The translations under genes and the position numbers were made by a program. A DNA stretch of 64,000 nt from G963668435 sp963668435 (GTDB taxonomy: Bacteria; Latescibacterota; Latescibacteria; Latescibacterales; Latescibacteraceae), in assembly GCA_963668435.2 (NCBI GenBank), contig CAXXSC010000003.1, positions 62,001 through 126,000 of the forward strand. Direction: 5' to 3'. The notes beneath the pieces were generated by a model. That model ran no database searches. It was not told where the DNA came from and saw only the letters and a list, made by a program, of their open reading frames with translations. How positions within the stretch are numbered: position 1 is the first letter of the stretch; every line of letters starts with the position of its first letter. Below, piece after piece: positions 7,530 through 16,954 of the stretch.

Positions 7530-9794
7530 TTGAGGAGTGGTATCAAGTTCTCTCTGGCAGGTTTGTTAGTGATTGGGCTGGTTGTCGGACTTTTTGCAAG
7601 CCCGAGCAGCGCGGCCGTTACGGATCTCACTGAAAAAACCTGGAATTCGTGGTCAAACACAATTTACTACCTGGCCCATCTACAGGGCCCCGAAGGTCAG
7701 TACGAGGATATCACCGTGTACATCACGGCGGTTGACGAGTACGTACTCTACATCAACGGCACCAAGGTCGGTGAAGACAACGACTGGGCAACCGTTGAAG
7801 AGTATAAAATTGACTTGGAGAAGACAGATGATATCGTGATCGGTGTTGAGGTTACGAATCACGGTCTTGGAAATGGCAACGGCCTTATGGTCGATATCAA
7901 AGCCAAGTCAGACTGGCTTGGAACAACGACATTAAAACGCCGCACGGCTGATGTCGATGGTTCCGGTAAGAAGTTTGAGTGTTTGTGGTATTATTATGCC
8001 GGCGATCTTCCTGCCGCAAATCTTTACAGTGGCAATTGGTATGACATCGGCTACAATGCGTCCAAGCATGAGACGCTTCTTCTTGACTCGTCTGTTAAGA
8101 ACGAGCTGAAACAGTGTATTCTGGGTGACATGGGCAAGATCGATTACTTCCCCGATCCTCATATTGAGGTCATCACCGGTTATCCTGGTGATATCGACAT
8201 TGGCAGCACCGATGGCGGTGGTATCGCTCTTCGCCGAATCGAAGGTGAAAACATTGCTCTTAACAGACCGGCACAGGAAGTCAACATTACAGATGGCGAC
8301 CCGACCGGTACTTATTACACGTTTAACTCGGATCCTATGGATGCTTTCCGTTATGTGGACCTCGAGAGAATCTATCGTGTAAACCGTTTCGCTCTTTACA
8401 CTGGTAATGACAATATTGATGATTGGAAAACAAAATCTATTCGCGGTTTTGCTGTTGATATTTCGCTCGACAAGTTCAGCTGGGAAGAGGTTAACGTTAT
8501 TCATGATGTCGGTATCAGCAATGCCGATAATGGTGGTTTTGACTATCAGATTGTTGAATTCCCTGATGAGTGGGCACGTTATGCGCGTTTCAGGATCACT
8601 GAGACCAGGAAAGACTTCCCGGTTATCGGTGAGATCATGGTGTTTGGTGTAGGTTATGCTTATGATGGTGTCTATGAGTCCGATTGGATTGATTTTGGCG
8701 ATGCCACCAAGATGAAGAATCTTGATTCAATGTCCTGGACAGGCAGCATCCCCGAGGGAACCAGCGCATATTTCCAGGTTAAGACCTCTTATAGTATGCC
8801 TGATGGCAGGCTTGTTGAGAGTGACTGGAGTCCCAAGTCCTCTTCCAAGACGATCTCGATTGATTCGTCCGAACCTGCAGCCATGGTTAAATACAAAATT
8901 ACTATGGAGACTCAGGATATTTACAAAACGCCTGTTATTGAGTCGATCAGCTTCAATTATGCCGAAGACGCAGCTGATGTTCCTGTAGTTGCTGCAGACG
9001 GTTCCATCTTCCCCAATTCGGTTCCGATGGGTGTTGATACGACATTTGTCTACTCGATAGCATATTCTCTCAACAGTGGAAGCGATATCAAGAAGATCAA
9101 TCTCACGACTCCCGACTTTACAACAATCGTAGGTGTTGTGAGCAATGACGGCGCCGGTTCTGATCTTACTGTTGCCAATGGTGGTCTTGTAGACATCAAC
9201 CAGACTTCCCCTGATGTTGCTACAATCGAATTTTCTACTCCGCTTACCGACTCTGACTCGTCCGGTTCGGATTCACTGTATGTGACTCTGAGGACCAAGA
9301 TGCTCAGGAATGTCCATGATTTCACCGCGAGCATTTACGATTCTAACAACAATAACTCTTCAGGCGGCATTGGTGTGTGGGAGAGCACGGATAATTCATG
9401 GACAGTTATGACGTCCACGATTATCAATGATCTTGTTACCAACGTTAAGGCTGTCCCGAAAGTGTTCACGCCGAATGATGATAACACTAACGATTTTACA
9501 GTCATTGAGTTTACCCTGTCGAAAATACCGACTGATATCAAGATCAAATTCTATGATACACGGGGCGGCCTGGTGACTATCAAGGAATATGACAACCTCG
9601 AAGCCCGTGACTGGCGCGTTCCTGACAATGAGAAGAGGGGCAATGCTGCCGCTGCGCTCAATATGCCCGGTTACTGGGACGGCACGGATGAGGATGGTGA
9701 TCTTGTTCCTCCTGGTGTCTATCTTTATCAGGTTGTTGCCGATACTGACGATGGTGAAAAAATCGAAAGTGGCACTGTTGTCGTTGGTTACTAA
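7530..9794 (+). CDS. Secreted multidomain surface protein with FlgD/CHU_C-like C-terminal domain
   Basis: 754-residue exported protein. The signal peptide is residues 1-27, ending in SPSSAA. A first beta-sandwich (about 30-130) resembles galactose-binding domains. A discoidin (F5/8 type C)-like domain begins at NIALNRPAQEV (about 241) and ends near 375. Fibronectin-like and Ig-like beta regions follow. The C-terminus (about 636-754) is FlgD/CHU_C-like: VFTPNDDNTNDF, then YWDGTDEDGDLVPPGVYLYQV and a final strand. Such tails are used for surface anchoring or type IX sorting in FCB bacteria. I chose TTG at 7530 because GGAGG lies at 7520-7524; the GTG at 7518 has no site of its own. First gene of the cluster, followed at once by a PorV-like gene, so it may be a substrate or surface part of the system. 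Confidence 0.75.
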   Translation: MRSGIKFSLAGLLVIGLVVGLFASPSSAAVTDLTEKTWNSWSNTIYYLAHLQGPEGQYEDITVYITAVDEYVLYINGTKVGEDNDWATVEEYKIDLEKTDDIVIGVEVTNHGLGNGNGLMVDIKAKSDWLGTTTLKRRTADVDGSGKKFECLWYYYAGDLPAANLYSGNWYDIGYNASKHETLLLDSSVKNELKQCILGDMGKIDYFPDPHIEVITGYPGDIDIGSTDGGGIALRRIEGENIALNRPAQEVNITDGDPTGTYYTFNSDPMDAFRYVDLERIYRVNRFALYTGNDNIDDWKTKSIRGFAVDISLDKFSWEEVNVIHDVGISNADNGGFDYQIVEFPDEWARYARFRITETRKDFPVIGEIMVFGVGYAYDGVYESDWIDFGDATKMKNLDSMSWTGSIPEGTSAYFQVKTSYSMPDGRLVESDWSPKSSSKTISIDSSEPAAMVKYKITMETQDIYKTPVIESISFNYAEDAADVPVVAADGSIFPNSVPMGVDTTFVYSIAYSLNSGSDIKKINLTTPDFTTIVGVVSNDGAGSDLTVANGGLVDINQTSPDVATIEFSTPLTDSDSSGSDSLYVTLRTKMLRNVHDFTASIYDSNNNNSSGGIGVWESTDNSWTVMTSTIINDLVTNVKAVPKVFTPNDDNTNDFTVIEFTLSKIPTDIKIKFYDTRGGLVTIKEYDNLEARDWRVPDNEKRGNAAAALNMPGYWDGTDEDGDLVPPGVYLYQVVADTDDGEKIESGTVVVGY

Positions 9795-9795
9795 C

Positions 9796-10803
9796 ATGAA
9801 TCGAAATTCAAACCGGTATGAACATATAACTTCAAACTGGACGGGTAAAAAAGATATGACGGGTAAAAAAGTAACTGTGAATTACAAAGTGACTCGCAGG
9901 GGCAGGCAAAGAATCCTGCTGGCGCTGTCATCTGTGTTATTGCTTATGTTTGCTTCAACAGCGTATGCAGCATTTTTTGACACTGCCGGACAGACTGCGC
10001 GTCCGATGGGTATGGGCGAGGTTTTCCTTGCCCAGAAAGGCCAGTCCTACTGGTATAATCCCGCAAGTCTCGCTAATGTCGAGAACCGCTGTGTAGACCT
10101 TTCTTATGGTGTTCTTAATCCTGATGTCTCTTCTGATCTTATGAAGTATCAGTTGAGCTATGTCTGCGCAAAAGGTTTTGCGTTTGGTATCTCTGGTCTT
10201 GGTGCTGATGGCGCCAATGAAATGGTTTTCAGCGGTGCTTACGGTCGTCAGATTGGCGACAGGTTCGCACTCGGTGGAAATGTCAAGGTAATGCGCTGGG
10301 CGATCGAGGGTCAGGAAGACCTTTATAATGGTGGTACTGATGACGATCTGTCGAAGGTTGCGTTCTCCCTTGATCTGAGTGCATCCTATGCTCTTGGCGA
10401 TATGTTTGGCCTCGCTGATTTCACGACCGGTCTTTACGTGAAAGACGCTATCATGCCTAACATTTCCGAATCCGGAGAGGATGATGGTAAACTTCCTGTC
10501 GAAGTCGGCATCGGCCTGATGGGCGAGCGAAGCGGTGTTACCGGTGAGCTTGATGTCGCTTTTGTCAATGGTGAAACAATTTTCCGTGGCGGTGCGGAAT
10601 CCGGAGTCGCCGGATCGAATCTTAAGGTCCGTGGTGGCGTTCTTTATGGAAGTGATTTTGAAGATGACACTGAGCGTACTGATTTCACGTTCGGCGTTGG
10701 TTACCTCTTCAACTCGCTTGTGTTTGATTATGCTTACAACCTGCCTTTGGAGCTTAAAGAGTCCGGTGGCAGGCATTTTGTTTCGTTCGGAGTTTCTTTT
10801 TGA
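9796..10803 (+). CDS. PorV/PorQ-like outer-membrane protein
   Basis: 335-residue predicted outer-membrane beta-barrel. After a basic N-terminus and a signal peptide (about 37-55, ending STAYA) the mature part begins FFDTAGQTARPMGMGEVF and SYWYNPASLA, the hallmark start of the PorV/PorQ/UPF0164 family (aromatic, Gly, NPA motif). It ends in Phe, as barrel proteins do. In Bacteroidetes PorV shuttles type IX cargo at the outer membrane. The start is uncertain: ATG 9796 follows the previous stop directly, while ATG 9856 and GTG 9877 are shorter options nearer the signal peptide. The N-terminal coding DNA holds a 13-bp direct repeat (9841-9853 and 9859-9871) that gives a repeated TGKK. Confidence 0.75.
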   Translation: MNRNSNRYEHITSNWTGKKDMTGKKVTVNYKVTRRGRQRILLALSSVLLLMFASTAYAAFFDTAGQTARPMGMGEVFLAQKGQSYWYNPASLANVENRCVDLSYGVLNPDVSSDLMKYQLSYVCAKGFAFGISGLGADGANEMVFSGAYGRQIGDRFALGGNVKVMRWAIEGQEDLYNGGTDDDLSKVAFSLDLSASYALGDMFGLADFTTGLYVKDAIMPNISESGEDDGKLPVEVGIGLMGERSGVTGELDVAFVNGETIFRGGAESGVAGSNLKVRGGVLYGSDFEDDTERTDFTFGVGYLFNSLVFDYAYNLPLELKESGGRHFVSFGVSF

Positions 10804-10830
10804 TCCATTGACCCGATAACAGGATAGATA

Positions 10831-13800
10831 TTGCCGATGAAGATAGGGAAAAAATTGAGAAAGATGACGCAATGCGGTGCTATATTATTTATAGCGCTGC
10901 TGACCCTTTCTCCTCCGTCCTCGGGACAGTTGGTCGAAAGGGAATATTGGAGCCAGTCTTTCATTTCAAAAGAATATCGGCCTCGCTGGTATGATGTTTA
11001 TGAAAACTTTGGATCTTACGATATGCGTAAGTATCCAACAATGCGAAAGCTGGAAGCTGGCTATGGAAAAACAGATTATGTTGAAAACCCGGCGTTACGC
11101 GGTCCGGTTTCTCCGGTAGCGTATGACCAGTTCGGGAACATGCTCCTGCCTGGTGGCGAGATTTTTAACATGAGCTGGAACCGTTCAAAACTAGGTGCTT
11201 CTCAGGATCCTGCTGATGCGACATCCGCGACAAAAACTGAACAGTACAGATGGATGAACGGTGTTTTTAACAACCTCGTTATTGCAACAGACGAGTTTTC
11301 AAACTGGCAGACTCGTTTCATGATTGCGAGAAGGCCCACGAATATCTCGTGGAACGGCACAGTTCCGCAGGGTGGATTAAGGGCTTATTTCACACCTTCA
11401 ACCATGAAAATCACCAATTTCTCAGGTTTCAGGTGGGATGCTTCTTCTCGTAAAAATAATGTAACGATACTGGCATCCTCTGGTGATCGTCCTACCTATG
11501 GCGTACACTGGCAGAGTGTTCTTGGTGACATTCTCAAGGTTGGTGCCACATATGTTGGACGTCAGCGTGGAACAATTTCGTATTCACATCAGGACATCGA
11601 CGGTTCAAATCCAGATGAATACTATATGAAGAATGTTCCTCGGTATGTATACCTTGTCGTGACAGATGATTCGCCTGAAGACACCGGTCCAGGTGCACGG
11701 GTTTTTGATGTCAAGGCTGTTGTCAACGGTAAGGCCACGCAGATTGCTTATGCTGATGATTATGATAAAGATTATCCCATTAAGGGACGCGTGATGAAGA
11801 TTGATAATCTTTTCTCGCAATATCGTTACATCAATCATGAGCAGCAAAGATCATATATGTTCTATATGAACTCTGCGACATATGATCAGAAGGAAAACAG
11901 CAAAAGTAACCGCTTCAATTCATCATATATGCACATGAATGTTGAAGATATCAGAAACAACAGGGACTCCTGGTTCCTCTCTCTTGTAAGGCCTGTAAAT
12001 GAACAAGGTGTCGAGAATGCTTATGCTTATAATATTCTTAAAGACCTTTTCATGAAATCTGGTAACTTGCAGCAGATGGGCCTTCTCAACATAACAGAGG
12101 AACAGTGGCAGTCGAGTATGGGTAATAGCGACAGTGACAAATATCGTTATGACCCAGATGATCCAACAGGCCAGGAATACCTGAGGCATTTCAAAGCTGA
12201 TACCTCAAATGGTTATATTGAGGCACAGAATGACGATGTTATCATTTATGAATTCCTTATACCTTCTGAAACTCGTCAGCTCTCATTCAACGTTAATGTC
12301 GCAAACGACTATTGTATCGATATTGTTGCTCCTCTTTACAGCGACCGTCAGAATAGAGAGGCTGGTTGGTTTGATGAGCCGCTCACCGATTCATGGAACG
12401 GTTCATGGAGTATCCCAAGTAGTCTTTTCGACATGAAACACTGTGCGAAAGCATCAGGAAACGTCAAGGACCAGTCAAATCAGCGTTGGGTCAAGGTTAA
12501 TTATGACCGTATGACTGGTATGAACGTTTACGGTCTCAATCTCGAGATGAACTGGCGCGGATTGTTCCTCAGGGCAGAGTACAATGAATACAATACATTC
12601 TGGTCCTATCCTGTTAATGAGAAACTTTCCTCCGGTGATAAAAACAAGTATACGTCTCAGGCATGGTTTGTCAACGCAGAGAAGCAATTTGACAAATGGA
12701 GTATCGGCGGTGAAGTCTTTAATTATCCCAATGAGTATATGCAGTATTGGGCTCCGATTGACGATAATGATGACGATGACAACCTTGTCGGTATGACTTA
12801 CAGCGGATATAAAATCCCTGAATATCCAGGACTTGATGCTGACTTTGACAGGATACTCGAAACTGAGAACCAGTATTATCAGAGCGGTAACAGCATTTCA
12901 CGTCTTAATAACCAGTGGGATACAAGTTCTTACATTGGTTATTATTTCGACTCTGTTTTCATCGGTGATGACTTCAACCATGATGGCCGTATTGATTCGC
13001 GTGAAGACGATACAAGAATCGACCTTCCGTATGAACGCGACTCGAAGGGTCAGCATTATTTCCTGAAGATCGAACCGAAAGAGTCAACGAAACTCACCTT
13101 CGGTCACTATGATGTGCGTCAGGAAACCTCTGATGGCCGTAATTTCACGAGATACATGAAATTCGAACATTATCACAGGATGCCTGGCATTGGTGAGTTT
13201 ACATTCTACCACAGAACAGAACGCATTAAAGATAATTACAATCTCTACAGTGATTTCACTAATCACAACCTTATCAACCAATGGCGATTCAAAACCATTC
13301 TTGCTTCAAGGGTGACTTTCGTACCCAACACAAATATTATCAATAATGTCAGTTATACGACATATTATCAAGTTGGCAACATGGTTCGTACCGATGGTAC
13401 GGAACAGGAAAACATGATAAGTCTGTATAGCAGCTATTATGGTAATTCACTTGTGAGCCGTTACGGAAAGTACGCACTTACTCTTGAACATAAGGCTGAT
13501 TACACATTGAGAATTGCCGATGCCCGCATCATTCCGTCGGTAACTATTGGTGGTTTCAGGCTCTGGAAAGACAAACGAATCAAAGAGCTTAAATTCATGC
13601 CGATGATCAAGCTGGTACACTCTTACAGCTATGCTGAACCTAACAATTACGACCTTCAGACTCGTGACAGGAAATCCAGAATGCTTCATCTTTATCCGAT
13701 TCTGCGAGTTGACTATCAGGTCGCACCGAAAACGAAACTTCGTCTCGGCATCCAGGGTTTCTCTGGACTCGAGGAGATGTATCGTGTTCGTAACAGTGGT

Positions 13801-13998
13801 GCTGGAAAGCTCTACGATTATGACAAGAGAACAATGATTTTCGCACTTGAAAATCAGACTCTTTATGAAGGCTTCAATCTTCTTGTTCTCGTAGGTATGA
13901 GCTTCAGTAAACAGCAATACATCCATGAGCCGTTCAAGACAGACCCTGGTAATACAGAATACTTCATCACTATCAGGTCTGAGGCTTCCGGTGGTTAA
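10831..13998 (+). CDS. Large predicted outer-membrane protein, paralogue 1
   Basis: 1055-residue exported protein with a signal peptide (about 1-34, ending PPSSGQ) and long stretches of alternating strands rich in Tyr, Phe and Asn, as in outer-membrane barrels. It is homologous to the next gene. Shared blocks include LVIATDEFSNWQTRF, GNVKDQSNQRWV and an Asp-rich loop DDFNHDGRIDSREDD (residues 713-727) followed by DLPYERDSKGQHYF. The loop resembles EF-hand or type-3-repeat calcium sites. The C-terminal 300 residues look like the barrel; the N-terminal part may be a periplasmic or surface beta domain. I recognise no named family. TTG at 10831 has AGGA six bases upstream; ATG 10837 is the alternative. 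Function unknown; the context suggests a structural part of the envelope machine. Confidence 0.8.
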   Translation: MPMKIGKKLRKMTQCGAILFIALLTLSPPSSGQLVEREYWSQSFISKEYRPRWYDVYENFGSYDMRKYPTMRKLEAGYGKTDYVENPALRGPVSPVAYDQFGNMLLPGGEIFNMSWNRSKLGASQDPADATSATKTEQYRWMNGVFNNLVIATDEFSNWQTRFMIARRPTNISWNGTVPQGGLRAYFTPSTMKITNFSGFRWDASSRKNNVTILASSGDRPTYGVHWQSVLGDILKVGATYVGRQRGTISYSHQDIDGSNPDEYYMKNVPRYVYLVVTDDSPEDTGPGARVFDVKAVVNGKATQIAYADDYDKDYPIKGRVMKIDNLFSQYRYINHEQQRSYMFYMNSATYDQKENSKSNRFNSSYMHMNVEDIRNNRDSWFLSLVRPVNEQGVENAYAYNILKDLFMKSGNLQQMGLLNITEEQWQSSMGNSDSDKYRYDPDDPTGQEYLRHFKADTSNGYIEAQNDDVIIYEFLIPSETRQLSFNVNVANDYCIDIVAPLYSDRQNREAGWFDEPLTDSWNGSWSIPSSLFDMKHCAKASGNVKDQSNQRWVKVNYDRMTGMNVYGLNLEMNWRGLFLRAEYNEYNTFWSYPVNEKLSSGDKNKYTSQAWFVNAEKQFDKWSIGGEVFNYPNEYMQYWAPIDDNDDDDNLVGMTYSGYKIPEYPGLDADFDRILETENQYYQSGNSISRLNNQWDTSSYIGYYFDSVFIGDDFNHDGRIDSREDDTRIDLPYERDSKGQHYFLKIEPKESTKLTFGHYDVRQETSDGRNFTRYMKFEHYHRMPGIGEFTFYHRTERIKDNYNLYSDFTNHNLINQWRFKTILASRVTFVPNTNIINNVSYTTYYQVGNMVRTDGTEQENMISLYSSYYGNSLVSRYGKYALTLEHKADYTLRIADARIIPSVTIGGFRLWKDKRIKELKFMPMIKLVHSYSYAEPNNYDLQTRDRKSRMLHLYPILRVDYQVAPKTKLRLGIQGFSGLEEMYRVRNSGAGKLYDYDKRTMIFALENQTLYEGFNLLVLVGMSFSKQQYIHEPFKTDPGNTEYFITIRSEASGG

Positions 13999-14035
13999 AA
14001 AAGTAAGTGACAATAGAAATCACAAAGGAAAAACG

Positions 14036-16915
14036 ATGAAGAAATTGTCAATAATATGCGCTGGTTTGTTACTTCTCCTATTATCGGAGAGCGCGTTCTG
14101 CCAGTTGCTGTTCCACGACGGAATGGAGGCCGAGAACTATGGCCGTTCAGGTTACCTGAAATATGGCAGATCGATCATTAACAGGCAGGCGAACCCGAAG
14201 TATGACAGTTTCGGAAGCTACATCATGGATGGTGTACGTATCTACGACTGGACTGAGGAGAAAATAAACTCCAAACATACGACTTCGAGTGAAGCCTATA
14301 GTCACCTGTACAAAACGAATGAGATCGATGAGGGTGAGTACTTCAGTAATTATCTCAATAACCTCGTAGTTCTCCACGAAACTCAGAAATCATTCTCCAC
14401 GCGATTTATCGCAGGTAATGAGGTTCGTGTTAAGTTTTCACCATTGACTGTTGACATGGCGGCATTGAACGGTGTCAGGTGGGATATGAATTTCAATCAG
14501 TCAAATCTCACTTTCATCAGTTCACGTGCCGACTTGCCGATGTGGTTTTCGAAAGAATACCAGAATGAAAATCTGAAAAACCGCCTTCGCCCGGTTTATT
14601 TGACCGGTGCTCATGTTGAGCGTCAGTTCGGCGTGTTTAACATTGCAGCTAACTATGTTAACACCTACCGTTCAGACTCTTCACAGTCGAGGGCAAGCAA
14701 CAGCATAACCGGTACAATTCCTTACAATCCCGCTGCACCTGAGATTCTTGTGGTCAAGCTTGAAGACGGCAGCAGAATTGATAGGGGCGGCCCGAGGATG
14801 TATGACCTTTATCCTGTTGTTAACGGTAAAAAGAGGCCTGATCTTCTGGTTGGTATCACAAAAGGATCGTGGGACAGGGATTTCACAGTTGTAAGAAAAC
14901 TTGACAGCCCTGCTCGTGACCTCTATGTAAACAGGTATTTTCTTGACCCGGACCGTATGCCCGAGTACAAGAATTTCCAATCTGCTGATGTCAGAAGCCT
15001 TCCTGATACATTTATCATGAAGAGAACTGATGTTACTGTTACTGATGCCTACAACGAAAATGCAAATAATATCGTTGATCGTTACAGGCAGTATTTCGTA
15101 GAGGATGTTGAAGGCGACTATTTTGAGGTAAATGGTTCTGAATATCTCCAGTTCTGGTTCCAGATGCCTCAAGATGAAGAGGTTACAGAAGTTGTCTTCA
15201 AATCTCTTGTTGGAAACGATTACAAGTTCAGTGTTGCTGAGCAGTACAATGTTGACAATAATGATATGGCGACATATTTCGATACAATGAAAGAATCGCC
15301 CGGTAACGTCAAAGATATGTCAAATCTGAAATGGGTCAACTTCAGGTATGGTCAGGAAACTGCCAATATGCTGATGGGTTTCAGAATTGACGCAGATATT
15401 AAAGACTTTAAGCTTATCGCCGAATACAACAGGAACCTTACCTATCGTCAGTATATGAACACTGGTTCCAAGAAATTCAATACTGATTCAGATGCTTATT
15501 ATATCAATCTGAAGAAAACGTTCGGCAATTTCACTCTCGGAACTGAAATATTCAAGATTCATCCTGAATATCAAACATCCTACCATAACATCGATCCAAT
15601 GTACGATGCTATGAAGGTTATTCCTGAGAGTACCTGGGAAAACTATTTCCACAATGACATCAGTCTTCAGGGTGGTAGCGATGCCCCGTCAGGTTCATCA
15701 GACTCATTCGGTTACATGGCCAATACCATGGTGATTGATACTGTCGATGATAATGATGACAAAGACCGTTACCCTGATTTCCATCTCTTTACTGATGTAA
15801 AAGACAGAAACGGTATTTTCCCTGGAATGGATAAAAATGGAAACGACCGTCCTGATACCAATGAAAATGATAACCTCATTCCGGACTATGCAGAACCTTT
15901 CCTGCTGTATCAGGCTGATCCCGATTCCTATGATTATGGTGATGACCTGAACAATAATGGTGTTATTGATGAGCGAGAGGACGATGACAGGCCTGACTAT
16001 CCTTATGAGATAGATTCAAAAGGTTATCATGTCTTCGGTCAGCTCGGTGGTGACACCGGTCTTAGAACAACCTTGGGATATTATAATTTCAAGAATATCT
16101 ATGGCGGCGGCAAAACAGACGTTCGTTATGGAAAACTTGAATACAAGAAATTCATCCCCTTCTTTGCAGAACTTCAGTTTGCTTCAAAATTGAAGAAGGT
16201 TGAAGACTCTGTTCAGGACAATGTATTCAGGCATGAGCGCATGCTCTCAACGACTCTTATCGACTCCTTCTCCTATGTCGATAATAAGTTCAGATCACGT
16301 GAAGGTATCCAGAGTGAACCTTTCTATGATCCTCTCATGTATCGCGACAGCTATGTTTCTTCATCTTTCTTTGGAGCCAAGCTGTTCCGTATACCGAACT
16401 TGACAGTTGAGATGAAACTGAAATACGATCTTAATCATCAGAACGAAACATCCTATCAGAACAGAAATGATGTTATCGAAAGGACCCAAATCCTCAGGGC
16501 TGATTACAGGTATTATTTCAACAAACTGTTAATCACTCCACAGGTCAAGTATATGTCACGTAAGTACACAAGTAATCTTGACCTTTACAGTCCTTTCCAT
16601 GAGACTTATTTCTATCCAATTATCAAGATGGAATATCCATTGACAATGAAAACGACTTTCAAGGCTGGTGTACAGGGTTTACCGGGTTTGAATGCACAAG
16701 TTCGAAACCTCGTGAATTCCGAGCTTAACTATGATGAGAGACATTATCTAATTATGTTGACAAATCAGTCTCTCTATCAGGGATATGACTTCAGTCTCAA
16801 TTTCGGATATGAAATAAATTGGCAGAAATTTGAAGGAATAATGAGAAAAGGGTATGACAGAACCGACAAAATCATCTTTATCCGTCTTGTTGTCGGTATG
16901 GAACCGATTACCTAA
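14036..16915 (+). CDS. Large predicted outer-membrane protein, paralogue 2
   Basis: 959-residue exported protein, homologous along its length to the preceding gene. The signal peptide MKKLSIICAGLLLLLLSE runs to about residue 23. Shared blocks are NNLVVLHETQKSFSTRF, NGVRWDMNFNQSNLTF, SPGNVKDMSNLKWVNF and GDDLNNNGVIDEREDDD (about residues 635-651) followed by DYPYEIDSKGYHVF. Before that block lies a much longer Asp/Asn-rich linker (from about 568) with several DxNxD-type repeats, probably binding calcium. The C-terminal third has barrel-like strands. I chose ATG 14036 because AAAGGAAAAACG precedes it and the signal peptide begins there. The duplication with divergence suggests two subunits of one assembly. 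No named family recognised. Confidence 0.8.
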   Translation: MKKLSIICAGLLLLLLSESAFCQLLFHDGMEAENYGRSGYLKYGRSIINRQANPKYDSFGSYIMDGVRIYDWTEEKINSKHTTSSEAYSHLYKTNEIDEGEYFSNYLNNLVVLHETQKSFSTRFIAGNEVRVKFSPLTVDMAALNGVRWDMNFNQSNLTFISSRADLPMWFSKEYQNENLKNRLRPVYLTGAHVERQFGVFNIAANYVNTYRSDSSQSRASNSITGTIPYNPAAPEILVVKLEDGSRIDRGGPRMYDLYPVVNGKKRPDLLVGITKGSWDRDFTVVRKLDSPARDLYVNRYFLDPDRMPEYKNFQSADVRSLPDTFIMKRTDVTVTDAYNENANNIVDRYRQYFVEDVEGDYFEVNGSEYLQFWFQMPQDEEVTEVVFKSLVGNDYKFSVAEQYNVDNNDMATYFDTMKESPGNVKDMSNLKWVNFRYGQETANMLMGFRIDADIKDFKLIAEYNRNLTYRQYMNTGSKKFNTDSDAYYINLKKTFGNFTLGTEIFKIHPEYQTSYHNIDPMYDAMKVIPESTWENYFHNDISLQGGSDAPSGSSDSFGYMANTMVIDTVDDNDDKDRYPDFHLFTDVKDRNGIFPGMDKNGNDRPDTNENDNLIPDYAEPFLLYQADPDSYDYGDDLNNNGVIDEREDDDRPDYPYEIDSKGYHVFGQLGGDTGLRTTLGYYNFKNIYGGGKTDVRYGKLEYKKFIPFFAELQFASKLKKVEDSVQDNVFRHERMLSTTLIDSFSYVDNKFRSREGIQSEPFYDPLMYRDSYVSSSFFGAKLFRIPNLTVEMKLKYDLNHQNETSYQNRNDVIERTQILRADYRYYFNKLLITPQVKYMSRKYTSNLDLYSPFHETYFYPIIKMEYPLTMKTTFKAGVQGLPGLNAQVRNLVNSELNYDERHYLIMLTNQSLYQGYDFSLNFGYEINWQKFEGIMRKGYDRTDKIIFIRLVVGMEPIT

Positions 16916-16954
16916 GCCAATAATTTATATAATTCGAAAGGGTGTGATGTCATA

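Noticed and set aside
7433..7633. 66-residue ORF in the leader and start of the first envelope gene
   Set aside because: Overlaps the real signal peptide in another frame; no support.
9955..10872. 305-residue minus-strand ORF opposite the PorV-like gene
   Set aside because: Antisense shadow without a start signal.
11598..11614. GGTTCAAATCC, resembling a tRNA T-loop
   Set aside because: Inside a coding frame with no acceptor or anticodon stem around it.
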